A stretch of 64,000 nt of DNA, from contig LDOQ01000261.1 in the NCBI GenBank assembly GCA_001887945.1, positions 1 to 64,000 on the forward strand, read 5' to 3'. Below are positions 54,452 to 64,000 of this stretch, in pieces. Within the stretch, counting starts at the first letter, position 1. Every line of letters begins with the position of its first letter. The position numbers and the translations under genes were made by a program. This stretch comes from Spraguea lophii (Eukaryota > Microsporidia > Spragueidae). The notes below the pieces were generated by a model. The model was not told where the DNA came from and searched no databases. It saw only the letters and a list, made by a program, of their open reading frames with translations.

Positions 54452-55894
54452 TCAAACTATTTTTCGTATCCTAGAATCTTTTCCATTATCTTCAATTATG
54501 TAACCTTTCTCTTTTAATTTCTCTCTAAGTTTATCACTCTCTGCAAAGAATTCAGAATGATCTTTCTTTTTTGCTGCTAATTTTCTTATTGCATTTCTAT
54601 ATTCACCTAAAATATCCAATACATCATTATCTTCTGTTTTATTTACTTCTTCTGTTATCACCCCCAATATTCTAAGTATTTTTTCTATAAAATTTTTAAC
54701 TGCTAGAATGGTACTGTTCGTTAAAGTGTCAATTTTTTGATTCATTACTGAAATTAGATTTAAAATAGCTGTCATGGTTTTAAATGTGTTGAAATTATCT
54801 TCAAATGAATCTCTTACTTCTTTTTGTGCTTTTATAAGCATGTTAACCACCATTCTATCCTCCATTGTCATTATTTTAAAAATATTTTTATTATCTTTTA
54901 TTTTACTTTCTGCTACACTTAAAAAATTAAATATTCTGGCTTCTTGAACTTTTGCATATTCCATAGATTCAATTTTATAAGTCATTGGTGCATTGTAAGG
55001 AGTATTTAAAAATAAAATTCTTAATTGTCTTGAAGTATATTTTTTTAAACTTTCTTCTATCGTTATAAAATTTTTTAAACTCTTAGACATTTTCAATCCA
55101 TCAATATGTAAATGCCCAGAATGCATAAAATATCTTACCCATGGTTCTTTATCAAAATAAGCTTGACATTGATGTATTTCATTTTCATGGTGTGGGAATT
55201 TTAAATCCACCGCACCCGTGTGAATATCCAATTCATCACCAAAAATATCTGCTGCCATAGCAGAACATTCAATATGCCATCCAGGTCTTCCCTCTCCCCA
55301 TTTTGATTCATAAAATATCTCACCTTCCTTAGCCTTCTTCCACAATACAAAATCTATTTTATTTTTCTTTTCATTACTTTCTCCTTCTTCTTCCACAGCA
55401 GAATCAGGAACAAATATAGGTGCATGTCGTTTTTCTTTATATTTTACCATATCAAAATAAACACTTCCATTAGATTCATACGCTATGCCTTTATTTTCCA
55501 ATTCTTCTATAAATTCTATTATCTTACCTACATAATCCGTAACATGTGTAACAAAAGTAGGTAATTTTACATTTAATTTCTCCAACCCATCAAAAAATTC
55601 CTTCTCGTATTTTGTATACACAATTTCAACTGCTTTATTCATATCACCCATTTTTAATTCCTTAGCCTTATTAATTATCTTATCATCTATATTTGTTATA
55701 TTCATTACATAAATTACATCATAACCATAATAATCTTCAAATATTCTTCTAATAACATCAAACATGATATACGTTCTTGCATGACCTAAATGTGGAGAAT
55801 CATAAACTGTAGGCCCACAATTATACCATTTAATGGTATTGTCTTTTATTATAAGGTCTTCTTCACGTTTGGTAATTGTGTTAAAAATCTTCAT
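54452..55894 (-). CDS. cysteinyl-tRNA synthetase
   Basis: 480 aa from the ATG at 55894; the open frame extends 11 codons further, but CCC (55896-55898, minus strand) sits one base before this ATG and the sequence MKIFNTITKREEDL begins as class I CysRS does. NCGPTVYDSPHLGHARTY carries the zinc-ligand Cys and the HIGH-equivalent motif; GRPGWHIECSAMAADIFG and HHENEIHQ bring the remaining zinc ligands; LKMSKSLKN is KMSKS (about residue 267). It charges tRNA-Cys in the cytosol. An acidic insert (EEEGESNEKKN) sits in the catalytic domain, near 160-170. The C-terminal helical domain is full length. Confidence 0.96.
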   Translation of the reverse strand: MKIFNTITKREEDLIIKDNTIKWYNCGPTVYDSPHLGHARTYIMFDVIRRIFEDYYGYDVIYVMNITNIDDKIINKAKELKMGDMNKAVEIVYTKYEKEFFDGLEKLNVKLPTFVTHVTDYVGKIIEFIEELENKGIAYESNGSVYFDMVKYKEKRHAPIFVPDSAVEEEGESNEKKNKIDFVLWKKAKEGEIFYESKWGEGRPGWHIECSAMAADIFGDELDIHTGAVDLKFPHHENEIHQCQAYFDKEPWVRYFMHSGHLHIDGLKMSKSLKNFITIEESLKKYTSRQLRILFLNTPYNAPMTYKIESMEYAKVQEARIFNFLSVAESKIKDNKNIFKIMTMEDRMVVNMLIKAQKEVRDSFEDNFNTFKTMTAILNLISVMNQKIDTLTNSTILAVKNFIEKILRILGVITEEVNKTEDNDVLDILGEYRNAIRKLAAKKKDHSEFFAESDKLREKLKEKGYIIEDNGKDSRIRKIV

Positions 55895-55895
55895 A

Positions 55896-55898
55896 GGG
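55896..55898 (-). promoter_or_regulatory. CCC motif fixing the CysRS start
   Basis: GCCCTATG on the minus strand. It selects the ATG at 55894 over the longer frame whose extra residues (YFNNILILCP) do not resemble CysRS. Confidence 0.6.
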
Positions 55899-56965
55899 CA
55901 TAAAATTAAAATATTATTAAAATACAAAATAGAGTATTTTAAAAAGGTTAATTTATATAAAAAAATTTAATTAAAGTAAAATAATTTATCTGTTATATTA
56001 TTTTATATTGTTTTATATTTACAAATATACATTTTCGTTGGTTGAAGAATATAGAATTAAATGTTATAGAAAATATTTTAATTAAAGTATCTTTATTTTA
56101 AATATATTTAATGTTGTATTTACTTTACTAAAATAGTATTTCTATATGTAGTAATTTACTATATTTAAAATAATAAAGTATATTTTTATTGAAATCTATA
56201 AACTAAGATTTAAAAATATTATTAAACAATTAAATATTATTATTTTATATTTGAAGAAATTTTATTTATTAGTTATGTTATTGTATTTTAAAAAAGATAA
56301 TATGAAATGTAAACCTTTTAATCGTATTTTAATTATTATTTCAAATTATACATATGAATTATACATTCATTTTAAATATTACATCGTAAATATTACATCG
56401 TTTTTTTCAGTAGTTTATAGAATTACAAACTAATCCAACATTTATAGTTAACTCTTATTGGTTTTTATTAAGTGTATTATATTTTTATTAGAAACGATGT
56501 GGACTCTATAATTCCTCTCTTAATATGATTATTTAAAGGTCATGTCTTTTGTTCGTTAACCTTGTTTTTATCAATATGTTTTTTATCGATTTCACACGAT
56601 CTATTTCATAATATAAAACATTTCAGTCGTTTATCAATATATTTAAAATTCACTTAACTTTTATGTTATGTCAATCAAAAATATTATTAAACTAATAAAC
56701 TCATATGAAATATATAATATATTTTTATTTGAAAGTTTTTAGAATACTTTTTATATAAGTATTTAATAAACAGAGGTATAATTGTTATAAGATTTATTAA
56801 AAAATAAAAACATATAAAAATTTAATATAATATTTTAAACACATTTTATTTTTATAAAATCTGATTATTTAATTTATACACAATGAATAAATGAATACAC
56901 GGAAATAAATAAATAAGATTAATATAATTATATAAATGTATAAAACGAGTTATTATAAATTTATT
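55899..56965. other. no gene recognised
   Basis: AT-rich, about 1.1 kb between CysRS and the kinase gene. A 60-codon frame at 56251-56433 (plus) is low complexity and lacks a start signal. Confidence 0.45.
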
Positions 56966-57925
56966 TTAACGATATTTTGATTTTTTTAAATTATCTTTAT
57001 ATTCTTTTGTTTTCTTTATTATCCATTCATAAGAATATTTATATCCATTTTCAACAATATTTTTAGATGACTTTCCTTCTATGAATGCATCTAAAACCCC
57101 GGCACAAAATGCATCTCCTGCACCACACGTAAAAATATCCTTTTCATTTATTTTTTTAGGTTTTAAATAATAAATATTATTGTTATCGGTGTACATAATA
57201 TCTTTATCGCCATCTGTACATATAAGAAATGTTGTTTTTGAATTCACTTGAAAATATTCTTCCAGTATATTATCCGTATAATTATTTTCTTCTACTTTAA
57301 AAAATAATTTGGATAATTTTTTAAATTCTTCTCTATTCCCTACAATAATTTTCGATCTTTCGATAATAAGCTGAATTTCATCAAATAATTTATAATTTTC
57401 TATTATCGGTGCCAAATTCAATACAAGCATATGATGATTTAATTTCAAAATAAAATCTATGATTTCTTTATTACTAAAATACATGAATAAAGATAAATAA
57501 AAGATATTATATTTTAAAATATCATTTATACGTTCTTGTATAAAATCGATAGATAATTTTAAAGGCTGTGTTGTAGCCATAGATCTAAAACAATCTTTTA
57601 TCATTATATAACACGTCATAGTTTTTTTATATCTTTTTTCCAAAAAATATTTTTTATCTATTTTTTCTAAGGCATTTTCTATAAATGTACAATTTTTACC
57701 TACTGCACCTATAAAAATACCATTAGATTTTATCATACTAAAAGTATTTAAAGACGTACCACCTATATTTTTACCTATTTCCAAACATTTATCAAATTCA
57801 GAATAATCATTAATAAATATAAATCCATTTACAGACATATTGTATTTTTTCATAAGCTTGTCATTATATTTTATAAAAATATCTATTATAGGTTCACATA
57901 CAAATAAAACAGAATATTTAGACAT
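56966..57925 (-). CDS. PfkB-family sugar kinase, adenosine-kinase-like
   Basis: 319 aa from the ATG at 57925, with CCC (57929-57931, minus strand) three bases before it. GKNIGGTSLNTFSMIK is PfkB signature 1; FTCGAGDAFCAGVLDAF (about residue 265) is signature 2 with the catalytic-base Asp. The TMTCYIMIKDCFRSMATTQ segment matches the adenosine kinase lid/substrate region (T..C.V.I....RS), and IIVGNREEF the NE-containing nucleotide motif. Expected to phosphorylate adenosine to AMP in purine salvage, sensible for a parasite that cannot make purines. It is divergent and slightly short. Ribokinase or another PfkB member is the alternative. Confidence 0.85.
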   Translation of the reverse strand: MSKYSVLFVCEPIIDIFIKYNDKLMKKYNMSVNGFIFINDYSEFDKCLEIGKNIGGTSLNTFSMIKSNGIFIGAVGKNCTFIENALEKIDKKYFLEKRYKKTMTCYIMIKDCFRSMATTQPLKLSIDFIQERINDILKYNIFYLSLFMYFSNKEIIDFILKLNHHMLVLNLAPIIENYKLFDEIQLIIERSKIIVGNREEFKKLSKLFFKVEENNYTDNILEEYFQVNSKTTFLICTDGDKDIMYTDNNNIYYLKPKKINEKDIFTCGAGDAFCAGVLDAFIEGKSSKNIVENGYKYSYEWIIKKTKEYKDNLKKSKYR

Positions 57926-57928
57926 AGT

Positions 57929-57931
57929 GGG
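57929..57931 (-). promoter_or_regulatory. CCC motif fixing the kinase start
   Basis: ACACCCACTATG on the minus strand places the start at 57925, five codons inside the longest frame. Confidence 0.55.
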
Positions 57932-58685
57932 TGTATACATTAATATGTTATTTAAAAAAAGTATTATCAGATAATATATCGAGAATGATATATTGTTTCA
58001 AAAAAATTGATATATGTTTATGATATTTTAATTATATTTAAAAATCTATTAAAGTCATTGTGATATAAGATTAATAAATCTTTTAATTATACATATAACT
58101 TTTAAATATTATTTATTTCTAGAATTTATTATAATTAATTATGATATATAATTTAGATATATTTATAGATGTAATAATAAATGTAATAATAAATATTTAT
58201 TTCATATTGATTCTAAAGATTTTTTATCTTTTTATATTTTATATAATAAATATTCTTTAAAAGGAAATATTAGATATTGAAAATATTCTTTAAAAAGTTA
58301 TATAATAAGATGAATTTTTATTTTAATTGATTATGATATTTTATTCTTTTTTATTTGTAATTCTATTTTATTTATTTGTAATTTATTATAATAAAATAAA
58401 TAAAAATTGATTTATTTTTTTTGTTATTTATCAGAAGAAAAGAAAGGAAGACTTTCTCGTTTATTATTAATATCTTATAATAAAATATTTATTGATATTT
58501 ATTTTATTATAATAGAATAAAAATTTTAAAATGATATAAAATGGTGATTCTAAATATATATTAAGTAATTGTATATTAAGTAAATTGCTTATATATCTAT
58601 TTTTTATATTTAAATTATAAATTTTTTTTAAAGCCGTTAAAAGTGTTGTTATCAACTATTTAATACATTTTTCAAAACAAATAAT
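57932..58685. other. no gene recognised
   Basis: AT-rich. The 62-codon minus frame at 58467-58655 is low-complexity Ile/Asn/Leu/Tyr sequence without a CCC motif. Confidence 0.45.
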
Positions 58686-58916
58686 TTAATTCCTATTTTC
58701 ATCTTTATTCATATTATTTTCAATTTCATATAAAAGTTGATTGTATTTTCCCGAATTTTCTTTGGATAGTGGTGTGATTTTAATATCATTTAATTCTATA
58801 TCTCTCTTCATATATAATATTTCTTTATGAATAACACGTCCATTTTTTTGTTTTTTTGGCATAGTATATAATTTTTCTTCTCTCTTCATTTCTAATGCAG
58901 AATTTACATTGCCCAT
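58686..58916 (-). CDS. 76-aa protein with N-myristoylation-like start
   Basis: Begins MGNVNSALEMKREEKLY: Gly2 with Asn3 and Ser6 fits the N-myristoyltransferase consensus. The rest is charged, with Lys-rich PKKQKNGRVIHKE, and has no transmembrane helix or Cys. CCC abuts the ATG (58917-58919, minus strand: TACCCATGG), which strongly supports expression. A myristoyl group plus a basic patch would target it to membranes. No family recognised. Confidence 0.65.
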   Translation of the reverse strand: MGNVNSALEMKREEKLYTMPKKQKNGRVIHKEILYMKRDIELNDIKITPLSKENSGKYNQLLYEIENNMNKDENRN

Positions 58917-59082
58917 GGGTATTTTGTTTGTAAATTATGAAAATATCTTTGAGATAAATTAAATATTTGTGATAAAACAAATAGTCGTAGATGTTTATTT
59001 TGGTAGAAAATTGATGTTGGTGTGTTTTATCAATTTTTTTCTATCTTTTTTAAAATTTTTATTGTTGTGGTATTTTAACCCC

Positions 59083-59520
59083 GCTTTGTTTTCTGTGGTT
59101 GTAGAATGGTGAACAAATCTCAAGCTTGATATGTTTGAATTTTGTCACACAAAAGAATTTTCAAAAAAAAGAATGAAAAGAAGAAGATGAAATGAGGAGT
59201 TGTTGAGTGGATGTGGATTTGATAGTGTAACACTGGCTATGTGTACGATAGCTATATTACTATATTAAAATTGTGTTTAATTGGTGTAAATACAATTCTT
59301 GTATTGATTTGTGATAAGTGAATATTATATCAAGAAAGAGAATAAGAATCTCATTAATGATGATAAAGCGATGATTGTATCATACGCAAAATTCTAACAC
59401 TCTAGGACATAAGGATATATATTGCGAAATTGATTAAACATGTTTATATGTGTTTTAGCAACTAAAGATCACAAACCACAATAATGTATGAAATTTCTAT
59501 AAATAAAGTTTTAGTTAAGA
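59083..59520 (+). mobile_element. tRNA-derived retroposon, copy 10, degraded
   Basis: Head near 59085-59150 (GTGGTTGTAGAATGGTGAAC), GTATTGATTTGTGAT near 59300, ATACGCAAAATTCTAACACT near 59382, AACTAAAGATCACAAACCAC near 59460, and tail near 59505. Full length but heavily mutated to AT. Confidence 0.75.
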
Positions 59521-59827
59521 GAATAAAAACTGAGAAAAAACAAGAGCCTTTATTATTTTCTAATATTTTATATATATTTGGGAGATTTTGAAATACAGAA
59601 GAAGATTTACATTAATAAAATTTATAATTAACCAATCATAAATCTTAATGTAGTAATTTATTCTTTTACTTTTTGTAATATTTCCCATTTCCCATTTATG
59701 TTATTTATTTATCTAACATATTTTATATTTTTGAATAACCTCGTGATATCAACAAAATATTAAATCGTAATTGAAATAATTTTAATTTTATTATTAAAAA
59801 AAATGAAATTAATAAAATAATACTTTA

Positions 59828-60523
59828 TTAGTCTCGTAAATTTTTCTTTGATTCTTTGCCATGTGCCTTTCTCTTCATATCTATCGTATAACCTTTTTTT
59901 CTTAATTGTTCATTATTTTTTATTATTTCATCTATACTTTCAATCATAGTAAATTCTATCAAGACATTTTCATTATCTGGTTCTATTGCCACTATTTCAC
60001 CAAATTTCATAAAATCGTCTATAATTTTTTGAGAATCGAAATTTTTTGCATTCAAAAGAACAATGGTTTTTCTATTACTTTTCACATATCGATTAATCTT
60101 TAATCTTCCCTCATTCCAATTTTTAAGATGTTTTATTTCTTCTACTTTCTCATATAAAATTTCTTCATCCAAAATTCTACATATTTCATTTTTTATGATG
60201 AAGCTTTTATTCTCAAGCACGAATACATGTGAAAATCTTTTTACGGATTTATCTTCATAAATAAACTGTCCTATTACTGTTAATAATATATTTTCATTAC
60301 ATTCCTGAATATCAAATGAAGATACAAAAACTTTGAGTAATGTTTTTTTGTGTACTAATTTTAATTTTTGATCATAGTCTTCAGTCACAATGTCAGGAAT
60401 TCCGTTTTCTACTGCAATACTTAATTTTGTTCGTGAGTAAAAAGGAAGAACTGTGGCAAAGGATGTACACAATGCGCCATAGTAGCTGTTAAGAAAAGTA
60501 ATTATTTCTTTTCTGCTATTCAT
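59828..60523 (-). CDS. NTF2-like plus RRM protein (G3BP/Bre5-like)
   Basis: 231 aa from the ATG at 60523. Residues about 1-125 follow the NTF2 fold of G3BP-type proteins (FLNSYYGALCTSFATVLPFY, LKVFVSSFDIQECNENILLT, IGQFIYEDKSVKRFSHVFVL). Residues about 145-215 form one RRM (KTIVLLNAKNFDSQKIIDDF, FGEIVAIEPDNENVLIEF) with weak RNP1/RNP2 aromatics. G3BP/Bre5 proteins bind RNA and ubiquitin proteases and seed stress granules. This one lacks the acidic/PxxP and RGG regions and is less than half the animal length. CCC (60525-60527, minus strand) one base before the ATG rejects the 29-codon upstream extension. Divergent from MCM4 with a 161-base gap. Confidence 0.75.
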   Translation of the reverse strand: MNSRKEIITFLNSYYGALCTSFATVLPFYSRTKLSIAVENGIPDIVTEDYDQKLKLVHKKTLLKVFVSSFDIQECNENILLTVIGQFIYEDKSVKRFSHVFVLENKSFIIKNEICRILDEEILYEKVEEIKHLKNWNEGRLKINRYVKSNRKTIVLLNAKNFDSQKIIDDFMKFGEIVAIEPDNENVLIEFTMIESIDEIIKNNEQLRKKGYTIDMKRKAHGKESKKNLRD

Positions 60524-60524
60524 A

Positions 60525-60527
60525 GGG
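60525..60527 (-). promoter_or_regulatory. CCC motif fixing the NTF2-RRM gene start
   Basis: AACCCTATG on the minus strand. The longer frame would add a Lys/Phe/Tyr-rich stretch translated from AT-rich promoter DNA. Confidence 0.6.
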
Positions 60528-60681
60528 TTAAAAAAATATTTTTTAAAAAACATGATCTTGAACAAAATATTTTTAAAATAATATTTTAAATATTTTAATC
60601 GAATTTCCAAGTTTAACTTTTTGATTTTATCATAAAAATTCCGCGTATTTTATTTTATATATTTTTTTTGTTTTTTTCATG

Positions 60682-60684
60682 CCC
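60682..60684 (+). promoter_or_regulatory. CCC motif at the MCM4 start
   Basis: ATGCCCATGG: CCC lies directly between two in-frame ATGs (60679 and 60685). By the pattern of neighbouring genes the second ATG is the start, and the first ATG would be upstream of the signal. Confidence 0.55.
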
Positions 60685-62949
60685 ATGGATAATCCTTCTT
60701 CAGCACTTTCATATGATGAAGCTAGTAATAGTATACCAACCATAAACATAACACCATCTCAAACAGAATATAGTTCAACATATACATATCCTCCTATAAT
60801 AGAAACTGAAAGAGTAAAATTTATATGGGGAACAAACATCAACATAGAAGAGAGTATAGAAGCATTTAAAGAATTTATAAGAAATGAAGACAAATATGCA
60901 AACTTAATAGATCATCTTTATTTGATTCAAGATAATACATTCAATCTTTCTTGTCAAGATTTACCAGAATTAATGTATAATCAAATATTAAATTTCCCTA
61001 CAGAAATTCTACCAATCCTAGAACAATCCATTCTCGAAATAATAACAGAAAAATATCCTTCTTATAATTTTTCACAGATTAAAATAAGAGTATCGGATAT
61101 AGGTAATCTTTTGAAAATAAGAAATATTGATGTTAAAGTAATCGATAAAATAGTAGAAGTAAGGGGAATGGTTGTAAGAAGCAGTACTGTTATTCCGGAA
61201 GTCGTTAAAGCTTCATATCGATGTATAAAATGTTATAAAAAAGTTAAAATCGAATCAGTAAAGAACATTATTCTCGAACCTTCGCAATGCGACTGTGGTT
61301 CTAAATTTACATATGAATTAGTACACAGTGATGGAGAATACATTGATAAACAGATAATAAAAATCCAAGAATTATCTGAATACATACCTGATGGTACAGC
61401 GCCAATGTCTCTTACGCTAATAGCTACAGAAGACATGATAGATAAGTTAATACCTGGTGATAGAATTAAAGTTGCAGGAATTTTGAAAGCAGTTCCAGTA
61501 AGACTTAATTTGAATTCAAAGAAAGTAAAAAGTATTTTCAGAACATATTTAGAAGTACATTCACATTCAGTAATAGACGTAGAAAATAGAAAATATATTG
61601 AAAAAGGAAAAAATATAACCACAGAAGAAAATAAGGTACAAGAAAATAACATCGAAAAACAATCTGAGAAAAATAATACTGAAGATGATGTAGAAATAAA
61701 AGATATATCACAACAAAACGAATTAAAGAAAATAGAACAATCTATAGAAGAACTAAAGAAAAAAGAAAATATTTATGAATTATTATCATCTTCTATAGCT
61801 CCAAATATCTGTGGAATGGAAGATGTAAAAAAAGCTATATTACTACAATTAGTAGGAGGGGTGGATAAAGAATTAGAAAATAGTAGATTAAGAGGAAGTA
61901 TAAATATTTTATTGGCAGGTGATCCTGGTGTCGCTAAATCCCAATTATTAGATTTTGTCCATAGAATCTGTGATAGAGGAATGTATACTAGTGGTAGAGG
62001 TTCGAGTGCAGTAGGTTTAACGGCAAATGTTCTTAAAGATGTAGATTCCAAACAATTTGTTCTAGAACCCGGTGCACTGGTTTTAAGCGATAATGGAATT
62101 TGTTGCATAGATGAATTTGACAAAATGAATGACAGTACTAGAAGTGTTCTCCATGAAGCTATGGAACAACAAACTATTTCCGTAGCCAAGGCTGGTATTA
62201 TAACCACGCTTAATGCTAGATGTTCTATATTAGCTAGTTGTAATCCTCTTGAGAGTAAATATAATTTAAAAAAGAATATTCTACAAAATATAAATCTCCC
62301 ACCTACACTTTTAAGTAGATTTGATATAATAGCCTTACTAATTGATAAGAATGATGAAGAAGAAGATAGAAGAATAGGAGAGCATATAATAGATATGTAT
62401 GACGTAGAAGTAGAAAATAAAATAGAAATCAATATTCTTAAAAAATATATTGAAGAAGCAAAAATATTAAAACCAAAACTTTCATCAGAAGGAGTAGAAG
62501 CACTTAAAATCCATTATTGTAATTTAAGACAACTTAACAACGGAAAAACAATAACAGCCACCACCAGACAATTAGAATCCCTGATACGCCTAAGTGAAGC
62601 CCATGCAAAAATCAGATTTAGTCCTACTATAGAATTACAAGACGTAGAAGAAGCGGTTAGACTTATTAAAGAATCACTACTCCACTATGCTATAGATCCA
62701 ATAACAGGTAAAATAGATATGGATATGATAATCAGTGGTAAATCTAAAAGTAGAAGAGATAGAGTAGATAAAATAAAGACTGAAATAATAGAAATGTTAA
62801 AAAATAATAAAAACAAGATAAGAAAAGAACAGTTAATACAAAAATTACAAAATGAACGATATATTGTTGATGAAGGATTAAATGGATTGGAAGAAGAAGG
62901 AATAATATATGTTGATAAGATAAGAGGGACAGTAGAGAAAATAGTGTAA
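60685..62949 (+). CDS. MCM4: MCM4 replicative helicase subunit
   Basis: 754 aa. The IWGTNINIEES block near residue 46 and VRGMVVRSSTVIPEVVKASY are MCM4-type. A zinc-finger (RCIKC...CDC, about 178-205) is followed by KIQELSEYIPDGTAPMSLTL and PGDRIKVAGILKAVPVRLN. After an acidic, Lys-rich linker (about 305-365) comes the AAA+ core: Walker A GDPGVAKSQLL (about 412), Walker B CCIDEFDKMND (about 472), sensor GIITTLNARCSILASCNP, Arg finger LLSRFDIIALL (about 543). A C-terminal winged-helix segment ends KIRGTVEKIV. MCM4 is part of the MCM2-7 ring unwinding DNA at forks. The N-terminal Ser/Thr-rich tail is short. ORC1/CDC6-like gene follows on the same strand. Confidence 0.96.
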   Translation: MDNPSSALSYDEASNSIPTINITPSQTEYSSTYTYPPIIETERVKFIWGTNINIEESIEAFKEFIRNEDKYANLIDHLYLIQDNTFNLSCQDLPELMYNQILNFPTEILPILEQSILEIITEKYPSYNFSQIKIRVSDIGNLLKIRNIDVKVIDKIVEVRGMVVRSSTVIPEVVKASYRCIKCYKKVKIESVKNIILEPSQCDCGSKFTYELVHSDGEYIDKQIIKIQELSEYIPDGTAPMSLTLIATEDMIDKLIPGDRIKVAGILKAVPVRLNLNSKKVKSIFRTYLEVHSHSVIDVENRKYIEKGKNITTEENKVQENNIEKQSEKNNTEDDVEIKDISQQNELKKIEQSIEELKKKENIYELLSSSIAPNICGMEDVKKAILLQLVGGVDKELENSRLRGSINILLAGDPGVAKSQLLDFVHRICDRGMYTSGRGSSAVGLTANVLKDVDSKQFVLEPGALVLSDNGICCIDEFDKMNDSTRSVLHEAMEQQTISVAKAGIITTLNARCSILASCNPLESKYNLKKNILQNINLPPTLLSRFDIIALLIDKNDEEEDRRIGEHIIDMYDVEVENKIEINILKKYIEEAKILKPKLSSEGVEALKIHYCNLRQLNNGKTITATTRQLESLIRLSEAHAKIRFSPTIELQDVEEAVRLIKESLLHYAIDPITGKIDMDMIISGKSKSRRDRVDKIKTEIIEMLKNNKNKIRKEQLIQKLQNERYIVDEGLNGLEEEGIIYVDKIRGTVEKIV

Positions 62950-63510
62950 TAAGAAAAAATTAAAAATTATTTAAACATTAAGTTTTATTATAAAGATATA
63001 AAAATATATTTTACAAAGATATAATAACAATACATTGTAATGATTATATATTAATATATTTATTTTATAATTATATAATATTAGTAAACTAAATGTATTA
63101 TTATCTCTAACTCAACCAAAAATAAAATTTAAACATTAGTAATAAAATAATTTTATATATTTTTTATAATGATAATCTAATCTCTTGTCATATGAAATTC
63201 ATGAGACAATCAAACATAAAAATATTTTATAAACCAAATAAATACAAAAATTCATACACAAAACATAAAAAACAAATGAAAATAAATAAAATATTAAAAA
63301 TATATATTTAAACAAAAAAGAATATAAATAAACAATATTCATCTATTTTATTCAACAAAAAATGAAATTTCAAAAATATTTATAATGAATAAGATATTAA
63401 TAACAATAAAATAAATATCTCTACCATATTTATTTTCCTATGCTGTTATACTACTTTTACTAATATATTCTATAACACATATATTTTTACCAATATATTT
63501 TATAATTCTA
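62950..63510. other. intergenic; no gene
   Basis: AT-rich region between MCM4 and the ORC1/CDC6-like gene. Confidence 0.5.
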
Positions 63511-63516
63511 CCCATA

Positions 63517-64000
63517 ATGAAAATAATCTATGGTAGAGAAGAAGAACAAAAGATATTACTAACATATATAAATAATTTTATAAAAGACAATCAATCTTTA
63601 TCTTTATATATCTGTGGAGTACCAGGTTCTGGTAAAACATATACTCTATTAAATACTTTAGAGGAATATACCAATAACAATAATGACTGTGATAATAAAA
63701 ATAATTGTAATAAAGGTAAAAACAAATCTGCTAAACGTAATCTCAATAAATCTAATAAGAATAAATCCGCTAAAAATAAATGTAATAGTAATGATAATAA
63801 TATAAATGTAACATATATAAACTGCACATCACTTAGAAGTAAAAAATTAATATTTAAAAAAATATATTATGAAATAACAAAATGTAATATTAAAGATAAT
63901 CAATATGAAGGTATAATAGAACATATAGAAAAATGTAATAATAAACATATAATAGTAATAGATGAAGTAGATTTATTAATAAATAAGAATTATGAAATAT
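63517..64000 (+). CDS. ORC1/CDC6-like AAA+ ATPase, N-terminal part
   Basis: The first 161 codons; the gene continues beyond the window. The start MKIIYGREEEQKILLTYI matches the REKE entry motif of ORC1/CDC6. Walker A is CGVPGSGKTYTLL (about residue 33) and Walker B IIVIDEVDLLI (about 147). Between them lies an Asn/Lys-rich insert (NNNNDCDNKNN...AKNKCNSN, about 52-93). CCC (63511-63513) three bases before the ATG fixes the start. There is no BAH domain, so a short ORC1 or CDC6 are equally possible. It would bind origins and load MCM2-7. Confidence 0.85.
   Translation, partial: MKIIYGREEEQKILLTYINNFIKDNQSLSLYICGVPGSGKTYTLLNTLEEYTNNNNDCDNKNNCNKGKNKSAKRNLNKSNKNKSAKNKCNSNDNNINVTYINCTSLRSKKLIFKKIYYEITKCNIKDNQYEGIIEHIEKCNNKHIIVIDEVDLLINKNYEI

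Overview
The window looks like nuclear DNA of a microsporidian; the genus cannot be fixed from the sequence alone. It is very AT-rich. The genes I can identify are eukaryotic and compact: HSP90, ubiquitin-S27a fusion, MCM4, ORC1/CDC6-like ATPase, SPT4, cysteinyl-tRNA synthetase, 20S proteasome alpha, SNAP-25-type SNARE, adenosine-kinase-like PfkB, Rad3-type helicase. No intron is needed in any intact gene. Most host genes have a CCC/CCCC tract 0-13 bases before the start codon, the initiator-type signal known from microsporidia. In five host genes that signal places the start at an internal Met rather than at the longest ORF.

The window has two halves. From about 1 to 33.5 kb it is a transposon graveyard with one likely host gene, a secreted leucine-rich-repeat protein at 15.4-16.8 kb. 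Most relics are Merlin/IS1016-type (ISXO2-like) DDE transposases, about 18 copies across the whole window in several subfamilies. Others are Tc1/mariner-IS630 elements, two integrase-encoding DNA elements with terminal inverted repeats, a MULE-like fragment, possible reverse-transcriptase relics (YIDD motif), and a dispersed 0.5-kb retroposon with a tRNA-like head. Two DNA transposons look young: a Merlin element at 11331-12333 with intact ORF, inverted repeats and perfect 8-bp target duplication, nested inside an older Merlin; and a mariner/IS630 element at 17944-19182 with intact ORF, perfect 26-bp inverted repeats and TA duplication. A retroposon at 397-901 has a perfect 15-bp target duplication.

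From about 33.7 to 64 kb the DNA is gene-dense. In order: a single-pass membrane protein whose reading frame is broken twice (33.8-35.2), a small basic protein, SPT4, a low-complexity protein, a SNAP-25/SEC9-like SNARE, HSP90, a frameshifted R-SNARE-like remnant, a FANCJ/RTEL1-like helicase, proteasome alpha, ubiquitin-S27a, a tandem pair of unknown signal-anchored paralogs, CysRS, an adenosine-kinase-like protein, a possibly myristoylated 76-aa protein, an NTF2+RRM protein, MCM4, and the first 161 codons of an ORC1/CDC6 ATPase running off the end. Retroposon tails and one Merlin relic persist in the gaps. A 98-bp near-perfect inverted repeat lies between the divergent helicase and proteasome genes.

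The genes are ordinary eukaryotic housekeeping functions (replication licensing, transcription elongation, protein folding and turnover, translation, membrane fusion, nucleotide salvage) and form no operon. The most distinctive signals are the structured retroposon family, young DNA transposons that carry the host-type CCC start signal, integrase-bearing DNA transposons, and the inverted repeat between two promoters.
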